Source: DAOQAU01 sp035354275
Lineage (GTDB): Bacteria; Cyanobacteriota; Vampirovibrionia; Gastranaerophilales; Gastranaerophilaceae
Length of the DNA: 64,000 bases
Assembly (NCBI GenBank): GCA_035354275.1
Contig: DAOQAU010000002.1
Span: 5,479-69,478, forward strand
Reading direction: 5' to 3'
A program made the position numbers and the translations under genes. This document shows, piece by piece, positions 50,413 through 59,460 of the stretch; position 1 is the stretch's first letter, and every line of letters starts with the position of its first letter. Under the pieces are notes generated by a model that was given only the letters and a program-made list of their open reading frames with translations, was not told where the DNA came from and did not search any database.

Positions 50413-52839
50413 ATGAAATATAATTTTTTAAATATTTTTTTGGATAAAGAAGATTTATTTAATCAGGAAAAATTTTCCATCGATAAATTTTTGCTTGAAA
50501 ACAATTATTCCCAAATTGAAAAAATTTATAATTTTTATAAAGAAACATCCAATTTATTGTACGTAAGCGGTTTTTTAGGAACCGGCAAAACGCAGGTCAT
50601 TAATTACACTGCAAGTTTTTTATCGGCAGAAACAGTCTTGTTGAGTTATTTTTGTTCAAGTTCAACCATTCTGGATGATATTTTGCTTTCGTTTTTTGCA
50701 GAATTCAGAAGGCTTGCGGATAAAAAATTGATTGTTGAGCCTAAAGTTAAGACCGAAAATTTTGCCGAGAAAATAAACGTATATTTTTCTCAAATAGAAA
50801 GACCTTTTGTTATAATCTTGGATTCTTTTGATTCAATTTTATCTGAAAATCGGCAAGAAATTTTGGATTTTATAATGCATTTGTGCAAACTTAACAAAGT
50901 AAAAGCTGTTATTATTTCTAAAACTTTTGAGCAGGAATATTTTAACAATCCTTCTGTGAGGCTTGAAAAAGTTGCTCTAAGTGCTTTTTCTCAAGGCATT
51001 TTTGAAAAATATCTCAAGTCCGAAGGCATAAAACTTCCGCCTAAAATTTTGGAAGAATTTTATAAACAGACAAGGGGGTATATGTTTTTTACCTCGCTTG
51101 TAATTAATTTAATTAAGTCAAAAAACCTTGAGCCCATTCAGTTTTTAAGAGAATTCAGCGAAAGTTTTTTAACTCTTGACGAGTTTTTGTCAAGGCAAAC
51201 TTTAGGGTTTATTTCTTCCGAGGCAAAAAATTTATTTTGGTTTTTATCAATGCTTCGCCACCCTGTAAATATTGAGCTGCTAAAAATATTAGATGTTTAT
51301 GACGAACAAAAAATGAAAAATTTGAAAGATAATTTTATTCTTGTTAAAAATAATTCTTCGGTGTATATTCACGAGTTTTTTAAAGACAGGTTTGATATTG
51401 AGCCGCCTGCCAATATTGTACAAAAAATGCATCAATACATTGTTGATATTTACAAAACACAACTTCCTCTAAAACCTTTTGAGCGAAACATTTTAATTTC
51501 AAGGCAAACCATGAGAAAAGAAATCAAATACCATGAATTTTTCCTTCCTAAAAAAATAAACACATTAGAGGATAAAAATATTGATATAGGCTATTTGTCT
51601 TATGCAAAAGGTCTTGAATTTGATTTGGGTCATCCGACGTCGGCAAGCAGTCAAAGTGTTGTTTCTGCTCCTTTTTCGGAGACTAAAAAAGAGGTGGAAG
51701 TAAAAACGTTTAACCCTGAGGCAAAAGATAAAACTCGCATTGTTTCTCAAATTTTTCCCCATGAAAAATTACAAAAAGCTGAAGAAGTTAAAAAAATAAG
51801 TATCTCGGATTTGATAAAAAACATTAAAGATGCAAAAAGGGCTTATAATTACGGATTGGTAATCGATTTTTGCAAAGAATTACTTTTGCGCGAAGACACT
51901 CTTGAAAATAAAAAAGATTTACCGTTTATTTATACGGAGCTTGCTTTTGCATACCAAAAAATGGCAGATATTGAAAACGCACTTAAGTATTTTAATCTTG
52001 CTCAGGAAAAATTTTTACAGCAAGGAAAAACAACAGAAGCAAATGAAATAAAACTTACAATTTCTAACATATTTATTGAAAATTATAAAACAGAACAGGC
52101 AAAATTTATTTTGGAAGATATTTTAAAGTGCGAAGAAATTACAGATATCTTAAGAATAAAAGCTTTAATGCATCTTGCAGTTGTTGAAGACAACCTTTCT
52201 AATACCCAAAAAACATTTGAATATTATAAACAAGCGGTTAAAATTTCAAAAGACGTTATTGATAATAATGTCTTAATGGAGCTTTATTTTCGTTTTGCTG
52301 CCTTTTTGGATGATAATAATGAAACTCAGCTTGCTCAAGAATATTATTTAAAATGCATTAATCTTGATTTGGAATCGGATAATAATTTTGTTGCTCTTGC
52401 AAATTCAAATCTTGCTGATTTGTATCTGGAACAGGAAAATTCAAAATCTGCAAGGGAACACTATTTTAGGGCTTTTGAAATTTATAATAAAAACGGTAAT
52501 TATGATGGATTATATCATTCTTCGTCAAAGCTTGCCGTTATTTTAAGTATAAGAAGCCCCCAGGAAACACTTAAATATCTTGAAGCTGCATTTGAAAGCG
52601 CAAGTTTTTTAAATGACAAATTTTATATGGCATCTGCACAGCTGGCCTTGGGCGATTTTTTCTATGATTCGCTTAATGATGAAATGGCTATTAAAAATTA
52701 TCTCGGAGCATTGAAAATTATCGAAAAAGAATCTGATAAAGAAAATTCCGATAAAATTCAGCTAAGGCTTAAGGATGTAAAATTAAGAATAGGTGAAGAA
52801 AAATTTATTGAACTTATAAACAGGTTTGGCAATGAATGA
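50413..52839 (+). CDS. STAND-like NTPase with C-terminal TPR repeats
   Basis: The 808-residue protein carries an N-terminal P-loop NTPase: Walker A GFLGTGKT at residues 53-60, Walker B PFVIILDSFDSIL at about 131-143, a following VIISKTFEQE sensor-like strand, and a winged-helix-like region (about 240-340). A variable linker (about 400-475) leads to at least seven TPR-like repeats (for example LPFIYTELAFAYQKMADIENALKYF, AANSNLADLYLEQENSKSAREHYFRAF split over two motifs). This NTPase-plus-repeat plan is that of STAND signalling proteins. No effector domain is apparent at either end. It overlaps rsmG by eight bases and is thus coupled to a housekeeping gene. Confidence 0.75.
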   Translation: MKYNFLNIFLDKEDLFNQEKFSIDKFLLENNYSQIEKIYNFYKETSNLLYVSGFLGTGKTQVINYTASFLSAETVLLSYFCSSSTILDDILLSFFAEFRRLADKKLIVEPKVKTENFAEKINVYFSQIERPFVIILDSFDSILSENRQEILDFIMHLCKLNKVKAVIISKTFEQEYFNNPSVRLEKVALSAFSQGIFEKYLKSEGIKLPPKILEEFYKQTRGYMFFTSLVINLIKSKNLEPIQFLREFSESFLTLDEFLSRQTLGFISSEAKNLFWFLSMLRHPVNIELLKILDVYDEQKMKNLKDNFILVKNNSSVYIHEFFKDRFDIEPPANIVQKMHQYIVDIYKTQLPLKPFERNILISRQTMRKEIKYHEFFLPKKINTLEDKNIDIGYLSYAKGLEFDLGHPTSASSQSVVSAPFSETKKEVEVKTFNPEAKDKTRIVSQIFPHEKLQKAEEVKKISISDLIKNIKDAKRAYNYGLVIDFCKELLLREDTLENKKDLPFIYTELAFAYQKMADIENALKYFNLAQEKFLQQGKTTEANEIKLTISNIFIENYKTEQAKFILEDILKCEEITDILRIKALMHLAVVEDNLSNTQKTFEYYKQAVKISKDVIDNNVLMELYFRFAAFLDDNNETQLAQEYYLKCINLDLESDNNFVALANSNLADLYLEQENSKSAREHYFRAFEIYNKNGNYDGLYHSSSKLAVILSIRSPQETLKYLEAAFESASFLNDKFYMASAQLALGDFFYDSLNDEMAIKNYLGALKIIEKESDKENSDKIQLRLKDVKLRIGEEKFIELINRFGNE

Positions 52840-53455
52840 TTTTGGAGAAAAAACGGCGATTATTGAAAAATATGCGCGAATTTTTCTTGAAAAAAATTCG
52901 CGCCTCAATTTGATTTCAAAAAACGATGAAAAAGTTTTTCTCAAAAAACATGTATCAGATTCTCTTGCAATAGATAAATTTTTTCAAAAACATAAAATAA
53001 AAAAAGGTCAAAAACTCCTTGACATGGGAACAGGCGGCGGGCTTCCAGCTGTTCCTATTGCAATTTTTTATCCGGTTTTGGAAGTTTTTGCAATAGACAG
53101 CATAAGCAAAAAAATTAATGCGGTGGAAGAAATCAAAAAAGAACTTGAATTAGAAAATCTTTATCCGATTTGGGGCAGGGTTGAAAATTTACCGGCGCAA
53201 AACCCTGAAAAGTTTGATTATGTTGTTACAAGAGCACTTGCGCCTTTGGATAAAATTTTAAAGTACGCAATTCCTAATTTAAAAACGGGCGGATATTTTA
53301 TTGCATACAAGTCAAAAAGAGCACTTGATGAGATTAAAGAAGCCCAAAAAACTTTAAAAAAATACAATTTAAAAGTTGTTGAAATCATTGAATATGAATT
53401 AAAATCAGAACAAACGTATCAAAGAAATCTGATTGTTATTAAAGTGAGTAAATAG
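52832..53455 (+). CDS. rsmG: 16S rRNA (guanine527-N7)-methyltransferase
   Basis: RsmG methylates G527 of 16S rRNA in the 530 loop using S-adenosylmethionine. The 207-residue protein has NLISKNDEKVFLKKHVSDSL, SAM motif LLDMGTGGGLPAVPIAI, VFAIDSISKKINAV and DYVVTRALAPL. I place the start at the ATG at 52832, inside the end of the STAND-like gene, instead of a TTG at 52826. The last codons (VSK and stop) are written in repeat R7, so the C-terminal end was probably defined by that insertion. Loss of this enzyme gives low-level streptomycin resistance in other bacteria. Confidence 0.95.
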   Translation: MNDFGEKTAIIEKYARIFLEKNSRLNLISKNDEKVFLKKHVSDSLAIDKFFQKHKIKKGQKLLDMGTGGGLPAVPIAIFYPVLEVFAIDSISKKINAVEEIKKELELENLYPIWGRVENLPAQNPEKFDYVVTRALAPLDKILKYAIPNLKTGGYFIAYKSKRALDEIKEAQKTLKKYNLKVVEIIEYELKSEQTYQRNLIVIKVSK

Positions 53456-53562
53456 TAAATGGTAAATGGTAAATGGTGAGAGGTGAGAAGTGAGAAGTGA
53501 GAAGAATTTACAAGCTCATGAACTTTTCAACTCTTCGACTGTTCGACTTTTCAACTCATCAA
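53446..53562. repeat. Dispersed composite repeat, copy R7
   Basis: GTGAGTAAATAGTAAATGG, TAAATGGTGAGAGGTGAGAA, GTGAGAAGAATTTACAAGCT, CATGAACTTTTCAACTCTTC and GACTGTTCGACTTTTCAAC. The core around 53490-53535 is an inverted copy of 42120-42165 in R5. It starts inside the rsmG coding end. Confidence 0.88.
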
Positions 53563-53565
53563 TCC

Positions 53566-53592
53566 AAATAAAAAGCCCGAAAAATTTCGGGC
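53566..53592 (-). terminator. Intrinsic terminator of the small gene at 53668
   Basis: Stem GCCCGAAA / TTTCGGGC with a short loop. On the minus strand it is followed by TTTTTATTT. It lies 75 bases after the stop of the 53-residue gene and may also serve rsmG on the other strand, weakly. Confidence 0.75.
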
Positions 53593-53667
53593 GAAAATCT
53601 TTTGAAGGGAAGGTAGGGTAGGTTGGGGTGTAGGGGGTTTGTTTTTATGTGTAAACTTTGAAAGGAG

Positions 53668-53829
53668 TTAGGCGATTTTCAGGATTGACCTGTTGTTGAA
53701 TGCAATCATTTCCATATATTCAAATAAATCTTCGGAGCGGTCAACAAAAGGAGCTTGAACAACTTTTTCTTCTTGGATTTTGTCTGTTGCATCTTCTTCG
53801 ACTTCTTTTTTGACAGGTTTTAAAATCAT
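53668..53829 (-). CDS. Small acidic unknown protein, 53 aa
   Basis: The short protein MILKPVKKEVEEDATDKIQE... is acidic, with a helical C-terminus (SEDLFEYMEMIAFNNRSILKIA). The ATG at 53829 has GAGG ten bases upstream. A longer frame from 53877 lacks a ribosome site. A terminator follows it. It lies between rsmG and the large unknown protein gene and is transcribed away from the latter. The C-terminal hydrophobic helix might bind a partner. Function is unknown. Confidence 0.55.
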   Translation of the reverse strand: MILKPVKKEVEEDATDKIQEEKVVQAPFVDRSEDLFEYMEMIAFNNRSILKIA

Positions 53830-53996
53830 CGGATTTTTGCCTCGTTTTTGCTCTCGTATATATAAAGTATATACCAAGAGTTGGATTTCAGGTTTACTGA
53901 AAACTGTTACATAAATTAATATTTTTAAAGCTTTTTTTTAACAATTTTTGGTTCAAAAATGTTTTTATATAATAAAGGTAGGAATACAGTAAAGTT

Positions 53997-55892
53997 ATGA
54001 CATATCCGATTAATACAAAGTTAAATCAATATCCGCAGGGGTTTTCGGCAACACCCGCAATACCTGTTGATGCTGAAAAAGTTAAACAAAGCGTTAATCA
54101 AAATGGGCTTGTAAAACAGGCAAAAGAAGAAGAAAATCCTGTACTTTTGCTTGGTGTTATGATGCCTATTTGGGCAGCTATCGGTCATTTAATGGCAAAA
54201 TTTAATTATGCCTGTTCTGATGCTAACGGAAAAAATATTTTGCAAAAAATAGCAGATTTTGGTCACAATATCGGAGAAAATAAGGTTTTTAAATCTCCGG
54301 GTGCAAAACATGCAGGTAATATTTTTTCAAATATAAAAAACTTTGCTAAAACAAAAATTATTGACAAAAGCAGTATATTGTCTGCAATGTTCAAAACTCC
54401 TACTGCACCTGAATTTCAGATGGCAAAAGTGATGTCAAAAGGGACTATTTCTGAAGTTGCAACAGATGCTTCTCAAGCTTTGGATGTTTTTGTTGCTCAG
54501 CACAATAGTTTGGACGACGCGCTTAAAGCTTTAAAAATTGATAAAGTATTATATGAAAATATTAAAAAAGATCCATACAAACATATAGACGATATAATTG
54601 ATATTTGCAAAAAACAAAAAGGCGATGCTTTTGTAATGCTTAAAAAATTGGGTAGAATGCCTTTGCCAAAGTTTTTGCAAAGAAAAGTTTATTTTTCTGA
54701 ACTTGCAAATAAATTAACTTTCTTAAAAGGGTTAAAAAATCCTAACCCTAATCTTAATGTAGTCGGTAAGGTTTTACCAAAAATGAGCATCAGGACTTTA
54801 GAAGGGTTTACAAACGGTACAGCTGGAGGCAAATTTGCCATTTTGATGCAGGCTTACATTTTTGCATCAGCACTTATAAAAGCAGCAAAAGCTCCAAAAG
54901 GTCAAAAAGTAAAGACTTTTTCAGAAAATGTATTTTATGATTTAGGATTTTATTTAACAATTCCTTCAAGTATGGCACTTATGCATGGAGCAGGAGGGCT
55001 TAAATATATCGGAATGAGTGAAAAACAAGTCGATTTTTACAGAAAAGCTTTGGAAAAACTTAATGCAAGTGTTGATGCCGGAACAATAAGCAAAGTCAAA
55101 TACTTAAAAGCCAGAAAAGATTTAGGAATTTTATTAAAAGGAAATACCAAAATTTTAAAAAGCGATAAATTCTTAGTTAGAAGCGCAAAACATCTTAAAA
55201 ATATTGTTTATAATCCTTTGAAATGGGCGGGGAAAATGGTTTCAGTCGGCTTAGAAAGAATAAAACCTTATGCCGGAAAAGATGCAAACGCTATATTAAA
55301 AGGTTTTGGTAAATTTAAATATAAGCTTAAAGGCGCAGCAGGGGTTCCTGCAAGGTTTTTACTTTTCAGTATGGTTTTTGCTCCGTTTCTTGCAAAATAT
55401 TTTGCAAAAGCATCTCATCTTATATTCGGCAGACCTACAAAATCGGTACTTGATGATGACAAAGAGTCAAAAGCACCCGAACAAATTAAATCGCAACCGA
55501 CAAATCAGCAAGGGGCAGTGCCTACATCTTTAATCACTCCCCCTGCACAAAGCGGTAATTTAGTAAATATGTATAATCAGCAAGCAAATAAACCTGTTCC
55601 TCAGGCAGTTCAGCCACAGCAGCCTGCTTCTCAACAGCAAATTGCGCCTGGGCAAGCTTTGCAGCCTGTTGTTCAGCCTGCCGCTGTGCAGCCAAACACT
55701 GAAACCTCTTTGGTTTATCCGCCCAAAACAGCAAATCAGACTCCGCCTGCACCTGCAAGAACTTATGTTCCTTCGGCAGAGCCTATAAAGCAAGAAAAAA
55801 CTCAACAAATGACAGAAGCTGAGCAAAAACTCGCACTTGCGCTCCAAAAAGCAGATTCCGCCGAGCAGTACGCTAAAAAATATGCAGGATAA
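53997..55892 (+). CDS. Large unknown protein with hydrophobic helices and Pro/Gln-rich tail
   Basis: I do not recognise this 631-residue protein. Hydrophobic segments that could cross or enter a membrane are NPVLLLGVMMPIWAAIGHLM (about 47-66), AILMQAYIFASALIKAAK, FYDLGFYLTIPSSMALMHGA and RFLLFSMVFAPFLAKYFAKA (about 455-475). Between them are basic, helical stretches. The last 150 residues are low-complexity, rich in Pro, Gln and Ala, ending in a charged helix. There is no cleavable signal peptide. It stands alone between repeats. The plan (short disordered start, helical body, Pro/Gln tail) may mark a lineage-specific envelope or secreted protein. Confidence 0.7.
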   Translation: MTYPINTKLNQYPQGFSATPAIPVDAEKVKQSVNQNGLVKQAKEEENPVLLLGVMMPIWAAIGHLMAKFNYACSDANGKNILQKIADFGHNIGENKVFKSPGAKHAGNIFSNIKNFAKTKIIDKSSILSAMFKTPTAPEFQMAKVMSKGTISEVATDASQALDVFVAQHNSLDDALKALKIDKVLYENIKKDPYKHIDDIIDICKKQKGDAFVMLKKLGRMPLPKFLQRKVYFSELANKLTFLKGLKNPNPNLNVVGKVLPKMSIRTLEGFTNGTAGGKFAILMQAYIFASALIKAAKAPKGQKVKTFSENVFYDLGFYLTIPSSMALMHGAGGLKYIGMSEKQVDFYRKALEKLNASVDAGTISKVKYLKARKDLGILLKGNTKILKSDKFLVRSAKHLKNIVYNPLKWAGKMVSVGLERIKPYAGKDANAILKGFGKFKYKLKGAAGVPARFLLFSMVFAPFLAKYFAKASHLIFGRPTKSVLDDDKESKAPEQIKSQPTNQQGAVPTSLITPPAQSGNLVNMYNQQANKPVPQAVQPQQPASQQQIAPGQALQPVVQPAAVQPNTETSLVYPPKTANQTPPAPARTYVPSAEPIKQEKTQQMTEAEQKLALALQKADSAEQYAKKYAG

Positions 55893-55978
55893 TAATTGGT
55901 TGAATAGGTGAAGAGCTGAAAAGTTATAAAATTGATGTCATTGCGAGCGACCAACGGGAGCGAAGCAATCCAAAAGAT
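55893..55978. repeat. Dispersed repeats of both families, side by side
   Basis: GTTGAATAGGTGAAGAGCTG then AAAAGTTATAAAA (first family) is followed by GTCATTGCGAGCGACCAACG and GAGCGAAGCAATCC (second family). Found in the gap between the large unknown gene and the kinase gene. Confidence 0.75.
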
Positions 55979-56104
55979 GGGGAGGTCGGGGAATATCTAC
56001 CCTAATTTACTTATTAAATTTTTATAAAACCACTGGCAAATTATTTTTTTTTGGGGTTTAATATAAAAAATACAGAAAAAATTTTATTTGAAGAAGGAAA
56101 AATT

Positions 56105-56974
56105 TTGAATACGATTTTGAATACCGATTTAGATACTGCCCAAAGAAATTGTGTCGCAAGCCCAATTCATAAAAATCGTTTTCAAAAATTAGAGACGGCA
56201 TTAAGAGATTTATTTTATAAGGAGTTGAATTCAAGCGACTCTATTTTTTTGGAAATTTCGCCTTTATTGGTTAAAAAAGTTGCGATGTTTTTATCGGGGC
56301 TTGCTTTCAGACCTGCAGCGATTGGAATTTGCGGGGAAACCGCAAGCGGAAAATCCACTATAGTAACAGATTCAATAGATGTCATAAACAGTTTTGCGCA
56401 AGAATTTATTCTAGAAAATGTCGTAACTACAATTAACACCGACGATTACTACTATGACCGCTCAAAAGAAGTCCAAAAAGCGGGTTCTTTTGCCGAGTTT
56501 GTAAAAACTTACGATTTAGATGTTCCGCAGGCAATGGAATTGAGCCTGATGAAAAAACACATTCAAGCTCTTTTAAGCAAGCAAAGCGTTTTGCTCCCCA
56601 AATACGATATGTCGGGAACTGCAAAAAGATTTGAAAATCACACAAAGGCTAATCCTTGTTCTGTGGTAATTTCAGAAGGGCTTTTTACTTTAACCGATGA
56701 AATTGCGGATGTTTTTGATTTTAAAATTTATGTTGATATAGATAAATCCGTTCAAAAAAGAAGATTTTACGAAAGGGCACAAAAAAGAGGGCTGGGAGAC
56801 TCTGCCGACAGAATTTTTCAAAATGCAACAGATAAGGCAGAAATTTATATAAGACCTTGCATGAAAAGAGCAGATATTGTTTTAAACGGTGAAATTTCAA
56901 GACAAAAGTATAAACAATTTGTTGCTTCTTTTCTTAATTGCCTCGGTGAGATTTATTATGGTATAATAATGTAG
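56105..56974 (+). CDS. Uridine kinase/phosphoribulokinase-family P-loop kinase
   Basis: The protein has Walker A GICGETASGKSTIV (about residue 80), an INTDDYYYDRS segment with the catalytic aspartate as in uridine kinases, YDLDVPQAMELSLMKKHIQAL, KYDMSGTAKR, and the Walker B-like VVISEGLFTL followed by KIYVDIDKSVQKRRFYERAQKR with the lid arginines. These match the uridine kinase/phosphoribulokinase/panK group. The true substrate is open. No ATG is well placed. I prefer the TTG at 56105, six bases after GAAGGA, giving 289 residues. The open frame extends to a TTG at 56051. It is followed 22 bases later by nadD. Confidence 0.82.
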   Translation: MNTILNTDLDTAQRNCVASPIHKNRFQKLETALRDLFYKELNSSDSIFLEISPLLVKKVAMFLSGLAFRPAAIGICGETASGKSTIVTDSIDVINSFAQEFILENVVTTINTDDYYYDRSKEVQKAGSFAEFVKTYDLDVPQAMELSLMKKHIQALLSKQSVLLPKYDMSGTAKRFENHTKANPCSVVISEGLFTLTDEIADVFDFKIYVDIDKSVQKRRFYERAQKRGLGDSADRIFQNATDKAEIYIRPCMKRADIVLNGEISRQKYKQFVASFLNCLGEIYYGIIM

Positions 56975-56996
56975 GCATTTAGTTTAAGGAATAAGT

Positions 56997-57590
56997 ATGA
57001 AATTATGCGTGTTTCAGGGAACTTTTAATCCCATTCACAGTATTCATATGGCTATGGCAGGTTTTGTAAAGAAAGTTTATAACTTTGACACTATTTTGTT
57101 TATCCCTGCTTATAAGCCGCCGCATAAGGAATTTGACGATGATTTGGCAAACCATAGACTACAGATGGTCAAAATTGCAATCGAAGGCAACACCTCTTTT
57201 TCTATAAGTAATATTGAATTTCAAAACGAAAGATATTCTTATACTTATCTTACGATAGAAGAACTTTATAAAAGATATAAAATCGAAGGGAAAATTGCTT
57301 TTATAATAGGAATGGACGCTTTCAGAGAAGTTACAGAATGGTATGAGGCAGACAAACTTAAGACATTGGTTGATTTTATAGTTTTCCCCAGAGGGCAGGA
57401 GATTGATAAAGATAGACTTGCGCTGTTAAGATATAAGGGCTACAATTTTACGATTGCAAAAATGGATGCGGTGGATTTGTCTTCTTCTATGGTTAGAGAA
57501 AGAATTGTAAAAGGGCAGTCTGTTGCCGGTTTAATCCCTCTTAAAGTTATGGAGTATATAAGAGAAAATGGATTATACAAACAAGAGTGA
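56997..57590 (+). CDS. nadD: Nicotinate-nucleotide adenylyltransferase
   Basis: NadD joins nicotinate mononucleotide and ATP to deamido-NAD in NAD synthesis. The 197-residue protein shows the nucleotidyltransferase motif QGTFNPIHSIHMAMA (residues 7-21), IPAYKPPHK, FIIGMDAF, VFPRG, and SSSMVRERI, which holds the second ATP-binding motif. It overlaps yqeK by 23 bases. nadD and yqeK are neighbours in many bacteria, often with rsfS, which is not seen here. It begins 22 bases after the P-loop kinase, so the three genes likely share a transcript. Confidence 0.95.
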   Translation: MKLCVFQGTFNPIHSIHMAMAGFVKKVYNFDTILFIPAYKPPHKEFDDDLANHRLQMVKIAIEGNTSFSISNIEFQNERYSYTYLTIEELYKRYKIEGKIAFIIGMDAFREVTEWYEADKLKTLVDFIVFPRGQEIDKDRLALLRYKGYNFTIAKMDAVDLSSSMVRERIVKGQSVAGLIPLKVMEYIRENGLYKQE

Positions 57591-58152
57591 CAAAGAGATT
57601 TTAGCTTGGCTTGAAAAAAACTTGAGTCAGGGGCGTTTTTTACACTCTTTGGGCTGTGCCAAGCGTTCAGTAGAGCTTGCAAAAAAATTCGGGCAAGATG
57701 AAAAAAAAGCTTATGTTGCAGGACTTTTGCATGATTGTGCCAAATCTTTTGATGTGGAAGAAATGCGAAAAATAATCCAAGATAAAAAACTTGATGTTGC
57801 GTCTTGTGAATTTGTAAATCCTAAAACTCTTCATGCTCCGCTTAGTGCTTATGTTGCAAAGACTGCTTTTGGAGTTGAAGATGAGGAAATTTTGTCTGCA
57901 ATCCGCTGGCACACTTTGGGTAGGGTTAATATGAGTAAGTTTGAGAAAATTATTTTTCTTGCAGATAAAATAGAGCCTCACACAAGAAAAACAGAGTATG
58001 CACAGCTTATTATGGGGATTTTGGAAGAAGAAAACGGAATAGACAAAGCACTTTTGGTCTGCTACGGCGAAACAATAAAAAGTCTTAAAGCGCGCGGTCT
58101 GGAAATTTGCCAAGTCACGATTGACGTTTATAACAGTCTTCAAAGTTTATAA
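57568..58152 (+). CDS. yqeK: HD-domain hydrolase YqeK
   Basis: YqeK-type HD proteins hydrolyse diadenosine tetraphosphate symmetrically to two ADP. The 194-residue protein has an N-terminal helix, HSLGCAKRSVELAKKFGQDE, the HD motif in LLHDCAKSF, HAPLSAYVAKTAFG, IRWHTLGR with the further metal-binding histidine, and KIIFLADKIEPHTRK. All expected metal ligands appear present. The start at 57568 lies within nadD, with no separate ribosome site, pointing to coupled translation. It is the last complete gene before the assembly gap. Confidence 0.93.
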   Translation: MDYTNKSDKEILAWLEKNLSQGRFLHSLGCAKRSVELAKKFGQDEKKAYVAGLLHDCAKSFDVEEMRKIIQDKKLDVASCEFVNPKTLHAPLSAYVAKTAFGVEDEEILSAIRWHTLGRVNMSKFEKIIFLADKIEPHTRKTEYAQLIMGILEEENGIDKALLVCYGETIKSLKARGLEICQVTIDVYNSLQSL

Positions 58153-58306
58153 GAAGACAAGTAAAGTAGGTCGGCATTGCTATGCCGACAAAATTATTGG
58201 CGGGATNNNNNNNNNNNNNNNNNNNNNNNNNNNNNNNNNNNNNNNNNNNNNNNNNNNNNNNNNNNNNNNNNNNNNNNNNNNNNNNNNNNNNNNNNNNNNN
58301 NNNNNN
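58153..58306. other. Repeat-bordered assembly gap (100 N)
   Basis: Positions 58207-58306 are N. The 100-base length is a convention for unknown size. Just left of it stands a palindrome (GTCGGCATTGCTATGCCGAC) followed by AAAATTATTGGCGGGAT. Such a repeat is a likely cause of the assembly break. Open frames drawn across the gap are not real. Confidence 0.9.
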
Positions 58307-59460
58307 GTTTTGGAATTAATCTCATCAAGACAAATTCCGCCGGAAGTTACGATTTCGCCTTCTTTTGTCGGCGATATCGCATTTATTTCAAATTCAGACA
58401 GGGATTTTTTAATTAAATCTCTTTTTTGGGAATTAATTTGAGAGCATTTGTCGTCAACCTTAATATTATTTAGCCCCAAAATGTATTCTGCCATTGATTT
58501 TGGTACAAATTCACAAAGAAGATTTTTAATATTTTTTTTAACGTTTGAATTTAAAGCAATTTGCAGGTCAAAATCTTCGGGGATAAATTCAAGCTTAATT
58601 TTCAGGGGATTTTGCCTGTTGTAATCAAGTCTTGCGCAAAGGGAAGAAATTTTGTAAATCAAAGGCCCTGATACTCCTTGATGTGTAAAAAGTATGTCTT
58701 CATTTTCTTTTGTGATTAATCTGTCATTAAAAAATACTTGAGCTTTAATGTTTTTAAGGCTTAAACCTTTAAGCGAAGAAAAATTTTCATTGCTTATTAA
58801 ACCGACAAGAGAAGGTTTTGGTTTAATGATTTTATGCCCCAAACTTTGCGCCAAATCAAAGCCGGCATGCCCGCCTGTTGCAATTACTACTTTGTCAAAG
58901 GAGTAATTGTTTTTGTCGGTTGTGATGAGGAATTTTGATTTTTCTTTCCCCTCGCCCCTTGGGCTAAAGATTTTATTATAATTGCTCTCCCTCTCCCCTT
59001 GCGGGAGAGGGTTGGGGTGAGGGGTGCCGTAGGGCGAGGGTAGGGTGAGGGGTTTTATTTTTATTACTTTTTCTTTTTTAATCGTGCAATTTTTAATGCT
59101 TTTGAGCATTTTTTCTTTGACTTCTTTTGCGCTGTTTGAGATCGGGAAAATTCTCGAATCTTGCTGAGTGTAAGTTTTTACTCCTATTTTTTCAAAAAAT
59201 TCTATTGCATTTGAGGTTGAAAATTGTGAAAAAACTGAGTACAAAAACTTTTCGCCTCTGGGGTAATTTTTTGCTAATTCTTTAAAATCGTATTGGGCGT
59301 AAGCCAAATTGCATCTTCCTCCGCCCGTGTAAAGCAGAGTATGAAGCGGTTGGGCATAATCAAACAAAATCACATCGGCATTTTTTGAGGCAAAGTAAGC
59401 GCACATGCATCCTGCAGGTCCTGCACCGATTATTGCAACAGCTTCTCGCTCACCGCTCAC
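58307..59460 (-). CDS. HI0933/BaiN-family flavoprotein, 3' end lost in the gap
   Basis: This NAD(P)/FAD-dependent oxidoreductase of the HI0933 family has about 384 residues before the gap. The FAD motif AIIGAGPAGCMCAYF is near the start, then GGGRCNLA, VVIATGGHAG, THQGVSGPLIYKISS and VTSGGICLDEI. The C-terminal end (about 30 residues) would lie in the N run. The start is a GTG at 59460 inside a GTGAGCGGTGAGCGAGAA repeat, which also holds the ileS stop. Residues about 136-166 (with PLTLPSPYG and PHPNPLPQGERE) are a GC-rich repeat inserted in frame between two conserved parts. Substrate unknown. Confidence 0.85.
58965..59062. repeat. GC-rich in-frame repeat within the HI0933-type gene
   Basis: CCCTCTCCCCTTGCGGGAGA with GGGTTGGGGTGAGGGG form an imperfect palindrome much richer in GC than the genome around it. 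It encodes PHPNPLPQGER-like sequence, which is familiar from unrelated bacterial proteins that carry the same type of repeat. Confidence 0.85.

Noticed and set aside
58121..58441. Open frames crossing the N run
   Set aside because: The length of the gap is arbitrary, so continuity of frame has no meaning.
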